The translations under genes were made by a program, and so were the position numbers. The notes beneath the pieces were generated by a model. That model made no database searches. It was not told where the DNA came from and saw only the letters and a program-made list of their open reading frames with translations. Positions 56,052 to 64,000 of a DNA stretch of 64,000 nt are shown here, one piece after another. Origin of the DNA: Rossellomorea aquimaris (GTDB taxonomy: Bacteria; Bacillota; Bacilli; Bacillales; Bacillaceae_B); contig NZ_JAIVAT010000003.1 of assembly GCF_020172085.1 (NCBI RefSeq), positions 496,001 through 560,000 of the forward strand. Direction: 5' to 3'. Every line of letters starts with the position of its first letter. Position 1 is the stretch's first letter.

Positions 56052-56573
56052 GTGATCAAGCAATTTTTACCCAATGAACAGGTTCAGGATATTTTTAGTA
56101 TCAGCCCGGGTCATCTTAAGGAAAAGGGGATCAAGGCCATCATCACCGACCTGGATAATACGTTGGTGGAATGGGATAGACCCAACGCCACCCCGAAATT
56201 AATTCAGTGGTTTAAAGAGATGCAGGAGCAGGGGATTCTTGTGACCATTGTATCGAATAATAATAAAAACAGGGTCGGAGCATTTGCTGAACCCTTGGGA
56301 GTTCCATTTATATTCCAGGCACGTAAGCCTATGGGGCGTGCTTTCAAGAAAGCCATTAAGGAAATGGGTGTCAAGAAGGAAGAAGCGGTTGTTATCGGGG
56401 ACCAGCTGTTAACGGACGTACTGGGTGGAAATCGAAGTGGATTTCATACCATACTGGTTGTTCCGGTGGCCCAATCAGATGGCTTCTTTACAAAGTTCAA
56501 TCGTCAAGTGGAACGCAGAATCATGAAGTTTTTCAAGCGTAAAGGCATGCTTGAGTGGGAGGATAAAAAGTGA
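56052..56573 (+). CDS. yqeG: YqeG family HAD IIIA-type phosphatase
   Basis: 173 residues, GTG start behind GAGGTGTAGCGA. HAD motif I is IITDLDNTLVEWD (~30-42), motif II VTIVSNNN (~71), motif III lysine in RKPMGRAFKKAI (~95), motif IV VVIGDQLLTDVLGGNRSG (~117-134). Related to phosphatidylglycerophosphate phosphatases; the substrate in bacilli is not certain. It opens an operon and overlaps yqeH by 4 bp (GTGA). Confidence 0.92.
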   Translation: MIKQFLPNEQVQDIFSISPGHLKEKGIKAIITDLDNTLVEWDRPNATPKLIQWFKEMQEQGILVTIVSNNNKNRVGAFAEPLGVPFIFQARKPMGRAFKKAIKEMGVKKEEAVVIGDQLLTDVLGGNRSGFHTILVVPVAQSDGFFTKFNRQVERRIMKFFKRKGMLEWEDKK

Positions 56574-57670
56574 GTCAAGTTGTATGTATAGGTTGTGGCG
56601 TTGAAATCCAGACGGAAAATAAAGAAGGAATGGGATATGCCCCTCCTTCGGCTCTTCAAAAAGAAGAGATCATTTGTCAACGCTGTTTCAGATTAAAGCA
56701 TTATAATGAGGTCCAGGATGTTCCGTTGACTGATGACGACTTCTTGAAAATATTAAATGAGCTTGGGGAATCAGAAGGGCTGATCGTCAAAGTCGTAGAT
56801 ATTTTCGACTTTAATGGAAGCTGGCTTCCGGGACTCCACCGGTTCGTCGGATCCAACCCGATCCTTCTGATCGGAAACAAGGTTGATTTGCTTCCTAAGT
56901 CAGTGAAACACTCCAAATTGATTCATTGGATGAAGCATGAAGCAAGTCAATTGGGATTGAAACCGATCGATGTTCAATTGGTGAGTGCTCATAAGGGGCA
57001 GGGAATTGCCGAAGCGATTGAAGCAATCGAAGAATATCGTAATGGTAAAGATGTCTATGTGGTGGGATGTACGAACGTAGGAAAATCAACCTTCATCAAC
57101 CGCATCATCAAACATGTTTCAGGAGAGCAGGATGTTATCACCACATCCCACTTCCCGGGAACGACTCTTGATATGATTCAAATTCCATTGGATGATGAAG
57201 AATATTTAATTGATACTCCTGGAATTATCAATCATCATCAGATGGCCCATTTTGTTGATAAGCAGGATTTGAAAATCATAACGCCTAAAAAAGAGATTAA
57301 GCCTAGGACGTTCCAGTTGAACCCCGAACAAACTTTGTTCTTTGGAGGACTGGCCCGTTTTGATTTCATGGCCGGTGAGCGTCAGCCGTTTACTTGCTAT
57401 TTCTCAAATGAACTTTCCATCCATCGTACGAAGGTTGAAAAGGCGGATGAGCTCTATAAAAACCATGCCGGTGAACTGTTACAGCCGCCACGAAAGGACG
57501 ACATGGACGAGTTCCCTCCACTTGTAAGGCATGAGTTCAGAATCAAGGAAGCTAAAACGGATATCGTTTTCTCCGGTTTAGGGTGGATTACCGTAAACGA
57601 TGCAGGTGCCACCATTGCAGCACACGTTCCTAAAGGCGTCAGCGTCTTCTTGAGAAAATCACTGATCTAG
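56570..57670 (+). CDS. yqeH: Ribosome biogenesis GTPase YqeH
   Basis: 366 residues, GTG start. Circularly permuted GTPase needed for 30S assembly. N-terminal zinc finger CIGC and CQRC (~5-8 and 40-43). The G motifs are in the permuted order: NKVDLLP (~104), SAHKGQG (~144), then P-loop GCTNVGKSTFIN (~164-175), TTSHFPGTT and DTPG (~212). A C-terminal domain follows. Membership of the yqeG-yqeM operon is conserved. Confidence 0.96.
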   Translation: MSQVVCIGCGVEIQTENKEGMGYAPPSALQKEEIICQRCFRLKHYNEVQDVPLTDDDFLKILNELGESEGLIVKVVDIFDFNGSWLPGLHRFVGSNPILLIGNKVDLLPKSVKHSKLIHWMKHEASQLGLKPIDVQLVSAHKGQGIAEAIEAIEEYRNGKDVYVVGCTNVGKSTFINRIIKHVSGEQDVITTSHFPGTTLDMIQIPLDDEEYLIDTPGIINHHQMAHFVDKQDLKIITPKKEIKPRTFQLNPEQTLFFGGLARFDFMAGERQPFTCYFSNELSIHRTKVEKADELYKNHAGELLQPPRKDDMDEFPPLVRHEFRIKEAKTDIVFSGLGWITVNDAGATIAAHVPKGVSVFLRKSLI

Positions 57671-57680
57671 GAGGGATTCT

Positions 57681-58526
57681 ATGGCTCTATTTGGTGTCAT
57701 CGGGGATCCGATTGCTCATTCCATGTCCCCCCTGATGCATAAAAGTGCGTTTAATGATAAGGGAATAGACGCAGAATATGTTAAATTTCACGTGCAGAAA
57801 GAGCAGCTCCCTGATGCTATTCTTGGAATCAAGGCACTGGGAATTCGAGGGGTGAATGTAACGGTTCCGCATAAGGAACACGTCATGTCACTCCTGGACA
57901 GGATTGATCCATTGGCGGAGGCCATCGGTGCTGTAAATACGATTGTAAATGAAAGCGGCAAGCTGATTGGTTATAATACAGACGGTCTAGGGTTTGTAGA
58001 AGGCTTGAAGAAGATAGCCGGTGAACAGCTTGAAAATAAATCAATGCTGATCATAGGGGCAGGCGGTGCCGCCAGGGCAATCTATTATACACTTGCTTCT
58101 TCCGGTGTTAAGAGGATCGATGTAACGAATCGGACACCTGGGAGAGCTGAAAAGATGATAGAAGGATGCCCTTTTGAATTGCATTCTGATTTTCTTCCTC
58201 TGGAAGCTTCTGAGAAAACATTGCAGCAATATGATGTTATCATCCAGACCACATCCATCGGCATGTTCCCTCATATTGAAGACAGTCCGTTGGTAATCAG
58301 TGATTTAAAGCACGGAAGCATCGTCAGTGATATAATATATAATCCTTTAGAAACGGCATTACTAAAGCAGGCCAAACAAAAAGGTGCCCTCACACAAAAC
58401 GGACTCGATATGTTCGTTTATCAGGGGGCGCACTCATTCAAAATGTGGACAGGGATAACCCCTTCCTATACGATCATGAAAAACACCGTTTTACAACAAC
58501 TAGGAGGTCAACATGTTAACAGGTAA
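57681..58526 (+). CDS. aroE: Shikimate dehydrogenase (NADP+)
   Basis: 281 residues. Reduces 3-dehydroshikimate in aromatic amino acid synthesis. N-terminal substrate domain GDPIAHSMSPLMHKSAF (~7-23) with catalytic Lys in VNVTVPHKEHVMSLLD (~59-74). Rossmann GAGGAARAIYYTLASSG (~127-143) with NRTPGRAEK next, selecting NADP. QGAHSFKMWTG near 255 closes the site. TAGGAGGGATTCT before the ATG. The last 14 bp overlap yhbY. Confidence 0.96.
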   Translation: MALFGVIGDPIAHSMSPLMHKSAFNDKGIDAEYVKFHVQKEQLPDAILGIKALGIRGVNVTVPHKEHVMSLLDRIDPLAEAIGAVNTIVNESGKLIGYNTDGLGFVEGLKKIAGEQLENKSMLIIGAGGAARAIYYTLASSGVKRIDVTNRTPGRAEKMIEGCPFELHSDFLPLEASEKTLQQYDVIIQTTSIGMFPHIEDSPLVISDLKHGSIVSDIIYNPLETALLKQAKQKGALTQNGLDMFVYQGAHSFKMWTGITPSYTIMKNTVLQQLGGQHVNR

Positions 58527-58806
58527 ACAAAAAAGATTTTTACGTTCAGAAGCACACCATTTAAATCCGGTTTTTCAAGTAGGAAAAGGCGGAGTCAATG
58601 ATAATATGATCAAAACGGTCAGTGAAGCCATCGAAGTAAGAGAACTGATGAAAATCAGCATCCTTCAAAATTGTGATATGGATAAGTCTGAGGTTGCCGA
58701 AGAGCTATCAGAAGGTGTAGGGGCTGATGTTGTCCAAATCATTGGAAACACCATCGTCCTTTATAAAGAATCCAAAGAAAATAAGCAAATAATTCTACCA
58801 AGATAA
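58513..58806 (+). CDS. yhbY: Ribosome assembly RNA-binding protein YhbY (YqeI)
   Basis: 97 residues, a single CRM domain. LTGKQKRFLRSEAHHLNPVF (~2-21) and the GKGG loop (VGKGGVNDN, ~23-31) bind RNA; VQIIGNTIVLYKESKEN closes the fold. Associates with pre-50S particles in other bacteria. Translationally coupled to aroE by overlap. Confidence 0.94.
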   Translation: MLTGKQKRFLRSEAHHLNPVFQVGKGGVNDNMIKTVSEAIEVRELMKISILQNCDMDKSEVAEELSEGVGADVVQIIGNTIVLYKESKENKQIILPR

Positions 58807-58817
58807 GGATTGGTACA

Positions 58818-59387
58818 ATGAAGAAAAAGGTTGGGCTTCTGGGAGGTACCTTCAACCCTCCCCATATGGGTCACCTTGTTATTGCAGAGCAGGTTTTGGA
58901 GAAGGCTCAATTGGATGAAATCCGTTTTCTTCCAAACCATGTGCCACCACATAAACAGGTGGATGATCGAGTATCGGTGAACCAGCGTCTACTGATGCTA
59001 GAGGCAGCCATCAAGGGCAACCCCCGATTTTCCATAGAAAAGATCGAATTGGAAAGAGAGGGAGCCTCATACACATATGACACCATCAAACTTTTGATGG
59101 AAAGAGAAGAGAACATCGAATTTTCATTTATCATTGGTGGGGATATGATCGAGTACCTACCTAAATGGCATAAGATCGATGAGCTTCAAAATATGGTGAA
59201 GTTTATTGGGGTAAATCGTCCATCCTATCTTCATGAGACTTCATATGATGTTCAACTGATTGAAGTCCCGGCCATTGATCTTTCTTCTTCTTATATTCGT
59301 CAAAGAGTAAATCAGGGACAATCGGTCCGCTATTTAGTTCCAGACGAAGTGTATCGATTCATTAAGGGGGAGAAGTTATATGAATAG
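58818..59387 (+). CDS. nadD: Nicotinate-nucleotide adenylyltransferase
   Basis: 189 residues. Forms deamido-NAD from NaMN and ATP. Nucleotidyltransferase motif GGTFNPPHMGHLVIAEQVL (~9-27), RFLPNHVPPHK (~37-47), and the C-terminal SSSYIRQRVNQG (~157-168). Overlaps yqeK by 8 bp. The AAGGATTGGTACA site is weaker than its neighbours' and coupling to yhbY is likely. Confidence 0.96.
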   Translation: MKKKVGLLGGTFNPPHMGHLVIAEQVLEKAQLDEIRFLPNHVPPHKQVDDRVSVNQRLLMLEAAIKGNPRFSIEKIELEREGASYTYDTIKLLMEREENIEFSFIIGGDMIEYLPKWHKIDELQNMVKFIGVNRPSYLHETSYDVQLIEVPAIDLSSSYIRQRVNQGQSVRYLVPDEVYRFIKGEKLYE

Positions 59388-59946
59388 AGACAAAGCGTTG
59401 GAAATCGTTAAAGAACATTTGACAGAGCACCGCTTTGTGCACACATGTGGTGTAATGGAGACAAGTATCGAGCTTGCGAAACGGTATGGAGCAGATGAGA
59501 AGAAAGCTGAAACTGCCGCAATCTTTCATGACTATGCCAAGTTCCGTGATAAACAGGAAATGCAGAGTATCATTGAAGATGAGGGGCTTGCACAAGACTT
59601 ATTGCTTTATAATAGTGAGTTGTGGCATGCGCCTGTAGGAGCTGTACTGGTAGAGCGTGAAGTCGGGATTGAGGATGTGGAAATCCTGAATGCGATTCGC
59701 TTCCACACTTCCGGAAAAGAGGGAATGACCGTTCTCGATAAGGTCATCTACTTAGCCGACTATATTGAACCGAATCGTCAGTTCCCAGGGGTGGAAGAAG
59801 TGAGGGAGCTTGCTGAAAAGTCCCTGGATCTGGCACTTCTGAAGGCTCTTCAAAATACGATGACCTTCCTAATGAAAAGAAATCAAGCGATTTATCCGGA
59901 TACATTTCGCTTTTATAATGAATTAACGTTAAATCAGAGGAGATGA
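59380..59946 (+). CDS. yqeK: HD-domain diadenosine tetraphosphatase YqeK
   Basis: 188 residues. Symmetrical Ap4A hydrolase of the HD superfamily. Metal ligands: HRFVHTCGVMETSIELAKRY (His ~21), FHDYAKFRDK (HD ~50), HAPVGAVLVEREVG (His ~83) and DKVIYLADYIEPNRQFPGV (Asp ~127). AAGGGGGAGAAGTTAT precedes the ATG inside nadD. Removes an alarmone-type dinucleotide produced by tRNA synthetases. Confidence 0.95.
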   Translation: MNRDKALEIVKEHLTEHRFVHTCGVMETSIELAKRYGADEKKAETAAIFHDYAKFRDKQEMQSIIEDEGLAQDLLLYNSELWHAPVGAVLVEREVGIEDVEILNAIRFHTSGKEGMTVLDKVIYLADYIEPNRQFPGVEEVRELAEKSLDLALLKALQNTMTFLMKRNQAIYPDTFRFYNELTLNQRR

Positions 59947-59950
59947 AGGA

Positions 59951-60304
59951 ATGGAACAACAATTAGTAGAATTAGCGTATAAAGCCGCTGATGACAAACG
60001 CGCTGAGGATATTGTGGTATTGGATATGAAAGGTGTTTCGTTGATTGCGGATTATTTCCTGATCTGCCACGGTAACTCAGACAAGCAGGTACAGGCAATT
60101 GCCCGTGAATTGAAAGATGCAGCAGAAGAAAAAGGGTACACTGTTAAACGATTGGAAGGCTTTGATCAAGCACGATGGATATTAGTTGATTTAGGTGATG
60201 TGGTCGCTCACGTCTTCCATAAAGAAGAAAGAGGCTACTATAACCTTGAGCGCTTATGGGGAGATGCTTCTTTCGTTGAAGTCAAACAGGGCGAGAATCA
60301 ATAA
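59951..60304 (+). CDS. rsfS: Ribosome silencing factor RsfS
   Basis: 117 residues (YqeL). Binds L14 and blocks subunit joining in starvation. DIVVLDMKGVSLIADYFLIC (~20-39), RLEGFDQARWILVDLGDVVA (~74-93) and HVFHKEERGYYNLERLWGDA (~94-113) are the full family core. Site GAGGAGATGAAGGA then ATG. It abuts yqeM (stop TAA at 60302-60304, ATG at 60305). Confidence 0.97.
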   Translation: MEQQLVELAYKAADDKRAEDIVVLDMKGVSLIADYFLICHGNSDKQVQAIARELKDAAEEKGYTVKRLEGFDQARWILVDLGDVVAHVFHKEERGYYNLERLWGDASFVEVKQGENQ

Positions 60305-61051
60305 ATGAGTTATGAACGTTTTGCTTATGTGTATGATTATTTAATGCAGGACGTACCGTATGATGGCTGGTTGGAGTATGTCAATCAACAGGCAGCGGAC
60401 TATTCGGTTCAAGGGAGAAGAGTCTTGGATATCGCTTGCGGAACAGGAGAATTATCTTTGAGGCTTGCGCGGAATGGCTATGATGTGACAGGTGTCGACT
60501 TGTCTCAGGACATGCTCACCATCGCCCGGGAGAAGGCTTCTGCACAGAACGTACAACTTCGATTATTTCAACAGGATATGTCTAAGCTTGACTCTCTTGG
60601 TGAATACGATATCGTAACGATATTTTGTGATTCTTTGAATTATCTTGAAGAAGAGAGTGACGTGATAAATACCTTCAATGGTGTGCATTCCCACTTAAAG
60701 AAAGACGGATTATTTCTTTTTGATGTGCATTCCATATTCAAGATGACGCAAATTTTCATGAACCAAACCTTTACCCTGACGGATGAAGATGTTTCGTATA
60801 TCTGGGAGTGTTTCCCAGGGGAATGCTCCAATAGTGTTGAACATGAACTCACCTTTTTTGTGAAGGAAGATGAAACCGGACAGTACGAAAGAGTGGAAGA
60901 ACTGCACAAACAGCGCACTTACCCCATTCTTATGTTAAAAGAGTGGATCACCAATAATGGATTCGAACTTTTGAATATTACTGCGGACTTTACGGGAGAA
61001 TCTCCAACAGACCAGAGTGAGAGAATTTTCTTTGCATGTAAAAAGAAATGA
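60305..61051 (+). CDS. yqeM: Class I SAM-dependent methyltransferase YqeM
   Basis: 248 residues. SAM motif I VLDIACGTGELSLRLARNGY (~40-59), acidic loop VTGVDLSQDML, FCDSLNYL (~104) and FDVHSIFKM later. The substrate is unknown. It is the last gene of the yqeG operon, with its ATG directly after the rsfS stop, and closes at a terminator before the convergent comER. Confidence 0.9.
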   Translation: MSYERFAYVYDYLMQDVPYDGWLEYVNQQAADYSVQGRRVLDIACGTGELSLRLARNGYDVTGVDLSQDMLTIAREKASAQNVQLRLFQQDMSKLDSLGEYDIVTIFCDSLNYLEEESDVINTFNGVHSHLKKDGLFLFDVHSIFKMTQIFMNQTFTLTDEDVSYIWECFPGECSNSVEHELTFFVKEDETGQYERVEELHKQRTYPILMLKEWITNNGFELLNITADFTGESPTDQSERIFFACKKK

Positions 61052-61054
61052 TAG

Positions 61055-61087
61055 AAAGCCGGATCGTCCCAGGACGATCCGGCTTTT
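61055..61087. terminator. Terminator of the yqeG-yqeM operon
   Basis: AAAGCCGGATCGTCC-ca-GGACGATCCGGCTTTT, perfect 15-bp stem; faces comER on the other side. Confidence 0.93.
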
Positions 61088-61144
61088 GTAATTAAAAGAA
61101 GGAAAAAAGCAATTTATGTCGAAGTATTAAAAATAGGAGTCTCT

Positions 61145-61966
61145 CTAGACCCCGAATTGTGATTTCGTTCCTTCGATATCATCCACGAATTTTTCTTGCG
61201 TAGCTTCAAATAATTTCTCGAAAACATCCCCCAATTCCCTTTCCATGACGGAAATCCCTATACCGGTCACCCCTCCTTTTACACAAACTTTCTCTTGAAG
61301 CGTCGGAAGTGTATAGATATTCTTTTTTAATAAGTCCCCAAGACCAACCAGCATTTCGGATGCCAGGACGGTTGCGGTCTCGCTATCGATCTCCGTCACT
61401 TCCACTGCAGCATTAATGAATCGTTGAGTAACATAACTGAAAAAGGCCGGTCCGCAGCTGACGATATCAGAAGCGACCCTTGTTACATTCTCATCGATCA
61501 CGACGGGTGTTGAAATGTGCCTGGCGAGCTTTGTTAGTTCCCATCTCCATTTATCTGAACAACCACTTCCATACGTTAAAAGCGACACGCCGCTCAATGC
61601 GCGATTAGTGATGCTTGGGATAAATCGGGCACAGGAGCAGGGTAATAATGACTCTAACTGACCCACACTTACCGGGCTCGTAATGGAAACCACACACTTT
61701 TCCTTAGAGAAGCTTTTCTTATTCTCCTGAATCACATCATACACATCATGTGGTTTAACGCAGATGAAAATTAAATCAGATGATGAAATCACTTCTTCGG
61801 CAGAATGATCTACATTTACCTTGTGGAATTTCTCTTGTATGTTCTCAGCTTTTTTTAATGAACGATTCGTAATATGAAGATGTGAAGGAGAAATCGCATT
61901 TGATTCAATGAGAGCTTCAATAATGATTTTCCCCATGTTTCCCGTCCCGATGATACCAACTTTCAT
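61145..61966 (-). CDS. comER: ComER, pyrroline-5-carboxylate reductase-like protein
   Basis: 273 residues from the ATG at 61966 (GGAGGGCTGAAC), the same length as B. subtilis ComER. Rossmann start MKVGIIGTGNMGKIIIEALI. The P5CR-type C-terminal domain has VKGGVTGIGISVMERELGD near 235. Divergent from comEA. In some bacilli ComER influences sporulation and biofilm entry; proline synthesis has not been shown. Confidence 0.94.
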   Translation of the reverse strand: MKVGIIGTGNMGKIIIEALIESNAISPSHLHITNRSLKKAENIQEKFHKVNVDHSAEEVISSSDLIFICVKPHDVYDVIQENKKSFSKEKCVVSITSPVSVGQLESLLPCSCARFIPSITNRALSGVSLLTYGSGCSDKWRWELTKLARHISTPVVIDENVTRVASDIVSCGPAFFSYVTQRFINAAVEVTEIDSETATVLASEMLVGLGDLLKKNIYTLPTLQEKVCVKGGVTGIGISVMERELGDVFEKLFEATQEKFVDDIEGTKSQFGV

Positions 61967-62045
61967 GTTCAGCCCTCCTTCTATCACACACTCTCCTAAA
62001 ACTTATGAAAACCTTGTAATGAATATTCCACCCGAGGTGATTTCC

Positions 62046-62657
62046 ATGCAGTCCATCATTGAAAAATATAGAACGATCCTGGTTATCGTTATGATTTGTT
62101 TTGTTTTCCTGATTGCATATGTATTGAAAAATGCAACATATCCACCCAAAGAAGAAGTTGCCTTCACAGCAGCCCCTGTAAAAAAGAAAGAAAATCCCAA
62201 ACTCGAGAAAGATGCAGAAAATGTGTTCGTGGACGTGAAGGGAGAAGTGATGAAGCCCGGACTTTATGAGGTAAGGCAGGGAGAACGGTTGAAGTTCGTC
62301 ATCGACAGGGCAGGAGGTTTTACGGATGATGCTGATAAAAAAATGATGAATCTGGCCGTCAAGGTAACCGACGAGATGATGATATACGTCCCGAAAATCG
62401 GTGAAATGGAAATAGTGCCACCTGAGATTGTTACGCCTGTTTCGGGTACAGAAGCAGGACATGATATCCTTAATATCAATACAGCTTCTCAGCAGGACTT
62501 TGAAACCCTTCCTGGAATCGGGCCATCCAAAGCAGCATCCTTTGTTCAATATCGAGAAGAGAATGGACCGTTCAGTACGATTGATGAAATTACAAATATC
62601 TCAGGAATCGGAGACAAAACATTCGAGAAATTAAAAGAGCATATTTCTGTACAATGA
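62046..62657 (+). CDS. comEA: Competence DNA receptor ComEA
   Basis: 203 residues from the ATG at 62046 (GAGGTGATTTCC); longer openings lack a ribosome site and overlap comER. N-terminal membrane anchor (~12-32), a Lys-rich linker, an SLBB domain (VFVDVKGEVMKPGLYEVRQG, ~58-77), then a C-terminal double helix-hairpin-helix (LNINTASQQDFETLPGIGPS, ~140-159; ISGIGDKTFEKL). Binds dsDNA for uptake. No clear ComK box was found upstream. Confidence 0.95.
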   Translation: MQSIIEKYRTILVIVMICFVFLIAYVLKNATYPPKEEVAFTAAPVKKKENPKLEKDAENVFVDVKGEVMKPGLYEVRQGERLKFVIDRAGGFTDDADKKMMNLAVKVTDEMMIYVPKIGEMEIVPPEIVTPVSGTEAGHDILNINTASQQDFETLPGIGPSKAASFVQYREENGPFSTIDEITNISGIGDKTFEKLKEHISVQ

Positions 62658-62735
62658 ATTGACGAAACCCAGGTAGTCTTTATACACTTAAACAAGTATT
62701 AACATTTCACCGAAAACACAGAAGGGAGAATGGGG

Positions 62736-63299
62736 ATGGAAAGAATAGCATGGCATCAATATTTCATGGCTCAAAGTCAACTGCTTGCCCTCCGCAGTAC
62801 GTGTACGAGGCTGGCAGTGGGAGCAACCATCGTCAGGGAAAAGCGAATCATTGCAGGCGGTTATAATGGCTCCATTGCAGGTGGGGACCATTGTATAGAT
62901 GAAGGGTGTTATGTCATTGACAATCACTGTGTGAGGACCATTCACGCGGAAATGAATGCCCTTTTGCAATGTTCAAAGTTCGGCGTCGGAACGGAGAATG
63001 CAGACATTTATGTAACTCACTTTCCGTGTCTTCAATGCTGTAAGGCGCTCATACAGGCAGGAATCAAAACGGTTTATTATGCCAAAGATTATAAAAATCA
63101 CCCTTATGCCATTGAACTATTCGAGAAGGCAGGCGTGTATGTTGAAAAAGTCCCTTTTCAAGAAAGCAGTATCGATGTCAAACATTCGGAAAAAGCAGCA
63201 TTAATGATCCAGCTTATAGAAGATCTCAGGGAACAAGGCGTTTCGGAGGAAAGAATTCACCATTATGAACAAGAATACATAAAGCTTTTTCATGAGTAG
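62736..63299 (+). CDS. comEB: ComEB, dCMP deaminase family protein
   Basis: 187 residues from the ATG at 62736, 7 bases after AAGGGAG; an in-frame ATG at 62730 lies too close to that site. Zinc-dependent deaminase motifs: RTIHAEMNALLQCSKFG (HAE, ~69-85) and THFPCLQCCKALIQ (PCxxC, ~97-110). Despite its place in the comE operon it is dispensable for DNA uptake in B. subtilis, where it is linked to ComGA localisation. It overlaps comEC by 8 bp. Confidence 0.94.
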   Translation: MERIAWHQYFMAQSQLLALRSTCTRLAVGATIVREKRIIAGGYNGSIAGGDHCIDEGCYVIDNHCVRTIHAEMNALLQCSKFGVGTENADIYVTHFPCLQCCKALIQAGIKTVYYAKDYKNHPYAIELFEKAGVYVEKVPFQESSIDVKHSEKAALMIQLIEDLREQGVSEERIHHYEQEYIKLFHE

Positions 63300-64000
63300 T
63301 GGTTTCTATCTCTACTCAGCTATGGGTGTGCTTTCAGGGGCATTACTGGCACTTCAGTTTCACTGGGGTGCTGTCCTCCTTGTCCTTCTCCTGCTCTCTC
63401 AATACCTTAGAAAAATCCCCCTGATCACCATCTTATTTATCCTTCTCTTTGTAGGCATTTCATTCTTTAATTCTCACTGGCACCAATCACAGCAGCATTC
63501 GGTGCTCTCTGCACAAACGGGACCCCATTCCTACCATGTGACCATAGATGACATACCATCCATTGACGGGAATGCATTTGTATCGTTTGCAAAAATACAC
63601 GATGAAAAAGTCCTCCTTCGCTATTATTTTACTTCAGAAGAAGAAAAACGAAGCTTTATAGGAGTGAATCCCGGGTTCGTATGCGAAGTGGAAGGAGAGT
63701 TCAATGAGCCTAATCCCAATAAAAATCCGGATTCTTTCAATTATCAACAATTTCTGAATCACCAACGGGTTTATTGGTTCCTGGATATTCAGACATTCAA
63801 GCGATGTAAGGATCAGAGTACGTGGAAACATTTCCTTACGAAGCTGAGATTTAAAGGGCTAAAAAGAATCGAACAAAACTTCCCTCCTTCAACTGTCGGT
63901 GTCACACAGGCGCTATTATTCGGGGAGACAGGGATGATTGAGGAAGACACTATGAAATCATTCAGGGAACTCGGAGTGGTTCATCTTCTTGCCATTTCAG
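63292..64000 (+). CDS. comEC: ComEC/Rec2 DNA channel protein, 5' part only
   Basis: ATG 63292, overlapping comEB by 8 bp. About 236 codons are present before the window ends. N-terminal helices (LYSAMGVLSGALLALQFHW; LITILFILLFVGISFF), then the DUF4131/OB-like extracellular domain with FNEPNPNKNPDSFNYQQFLN near 145, and the start of the competence domain (VTQALLFGETGMIEEDTMKS, HLLAIS). Forms the transmembrane channel that takes up single-stranded DNA. No clear ribosome site of its own, so translation is probably coupled to comEB. Confidence 0.93.
   Translation, partial: MSSGFYLYSAMGVLSGALLALQFHWGAVLLVLLLLSQYLRKIPLITILFILLFVGISFFNSHWHQSQQHSVLSAQTGPHSYHVTIDDIPSIDGNAFVSFAKIHDEKVLLRYYFTSEEEKRSFIGVNPGFVCEVEGEFNEPNPNKNPDSFNYQQFLNHQRVYWFLDIQTFKRCKDQSTWKHFLTKLRFKGLKRIEQNFPPSTVGVTQALLFGETGMIEEDTMKSFRELGVVHLLAIS

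Noticed and set aside
61908..62045. Longer comEA opening
   Set aside because: It overlaps the comER start and ribosome site on the other strand and has no site of its own; ATG 62046 gives the normal length.

Overview
The window is chromosomal DNA from a spore-forming, competence-encoding member of the Bacillaceae. From left to right its gene order follows the Bacillus subtilis region spoVB-comN-secDF-recJ-apt-relA-hisS-aspS-tcdA-rarA-cymR-mnmA-recD2-alaS-mltG-trmR-udk-greA-pbpI-yrrT-mtnN-mccAB-sigK-sda-yqeGH-aroE-nadD-rsfS-comER/comEABC. That comparison is from memory of the B. subtilis map, not from a search. Sporulation genes (spoVB, tgl, sigK, sda, a YjcZ-like peptide) and Bacillus-style ribosome binding sites with frequent GTG/TTG starts agree with it. 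I cannot fix the species. A non-subtilis bacillus such as Rossellomorea or a relative is possible.

Layout. 1-8.7 kb: envelope and secretion (spoVB, comN, secDF), a cation diffusion facilitator, recJ-apt. 9-18.5 kb: stringent response and translation (relA-dtd, T-box-hisS-aspS, 6S RNA, tcdA) with a convergent SH3/amidase gene. 18.5-23.6 kb: an accessory block with a Myb-like regulator, a five-gene ytr-like ABC/GntR operon behind its own operator, and the spore transglutaminase tgl. 24-33.2 kb: rarA, cymR-desulfurase-mnmA, yrrB-recD2, and a BirA-controlled bioY-bioB pair. 33.4-47.6 kb: small conserved genes, T-box-alaS-ireB-ruvX-yrzB-mltG, the tRNA wobble modification set trmR-trhP1-trhP2, udk, greA, pbpI, yrrS. 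47.8-53 kb: the SAH/methionine-to-cysteine recycling operon (yrrT-mtnN-mccA-mccB-yrhC) and a polycistron of very small ORFs around yrzI. 53-56 kb: an uninterrupted sigK, a small spore peptide, a tandem array of structured repeats, pssA, and sda behind DnaA boxes. 56-64 kb: the yqeG-yqeM operon and the divergent comER / comEA-comEB-comEC locus, with comEC running off the end.

The genes are mostly ordinary housekeeping; the unusual material is between them. (1) Intergenic arrays with strict 21-bp (occasionally 20-bp) periodicity occur at 23731, 33824 and, more weakly, 47700. Their cores differ (TGGCCCAATAAA, TGACGCAATAAA, TGGCTGGATTAA) but share one template. (2) Three tandem ~125-bp units at 54162-54537 fold into long hairpins whose arms change in a compensatory way while the loops stay fixed; a decayed copy lies at 22792. 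(3) The yrzI locus has a perfect-spacing promoter, a 26-codon leader ORF, competing hairpins, then yrzI and two more ORFs of 19 and 22 codons, resembling the Rae1-targeted yrzI/S1025/S1027 mRNA of B. subtilis. (4) Regulatory logic is unusually readable: two T-boxes, a BirA operator, a GntR-type operator over a -10 box, DnaA boxes upstream of sda, and a sigma-K-type promoter upstream of tgl.

Limits: all calls come from reading sequence by eye. No alignment, folding or database search was run, so small-protein family names and specifier assignments are the least certain.
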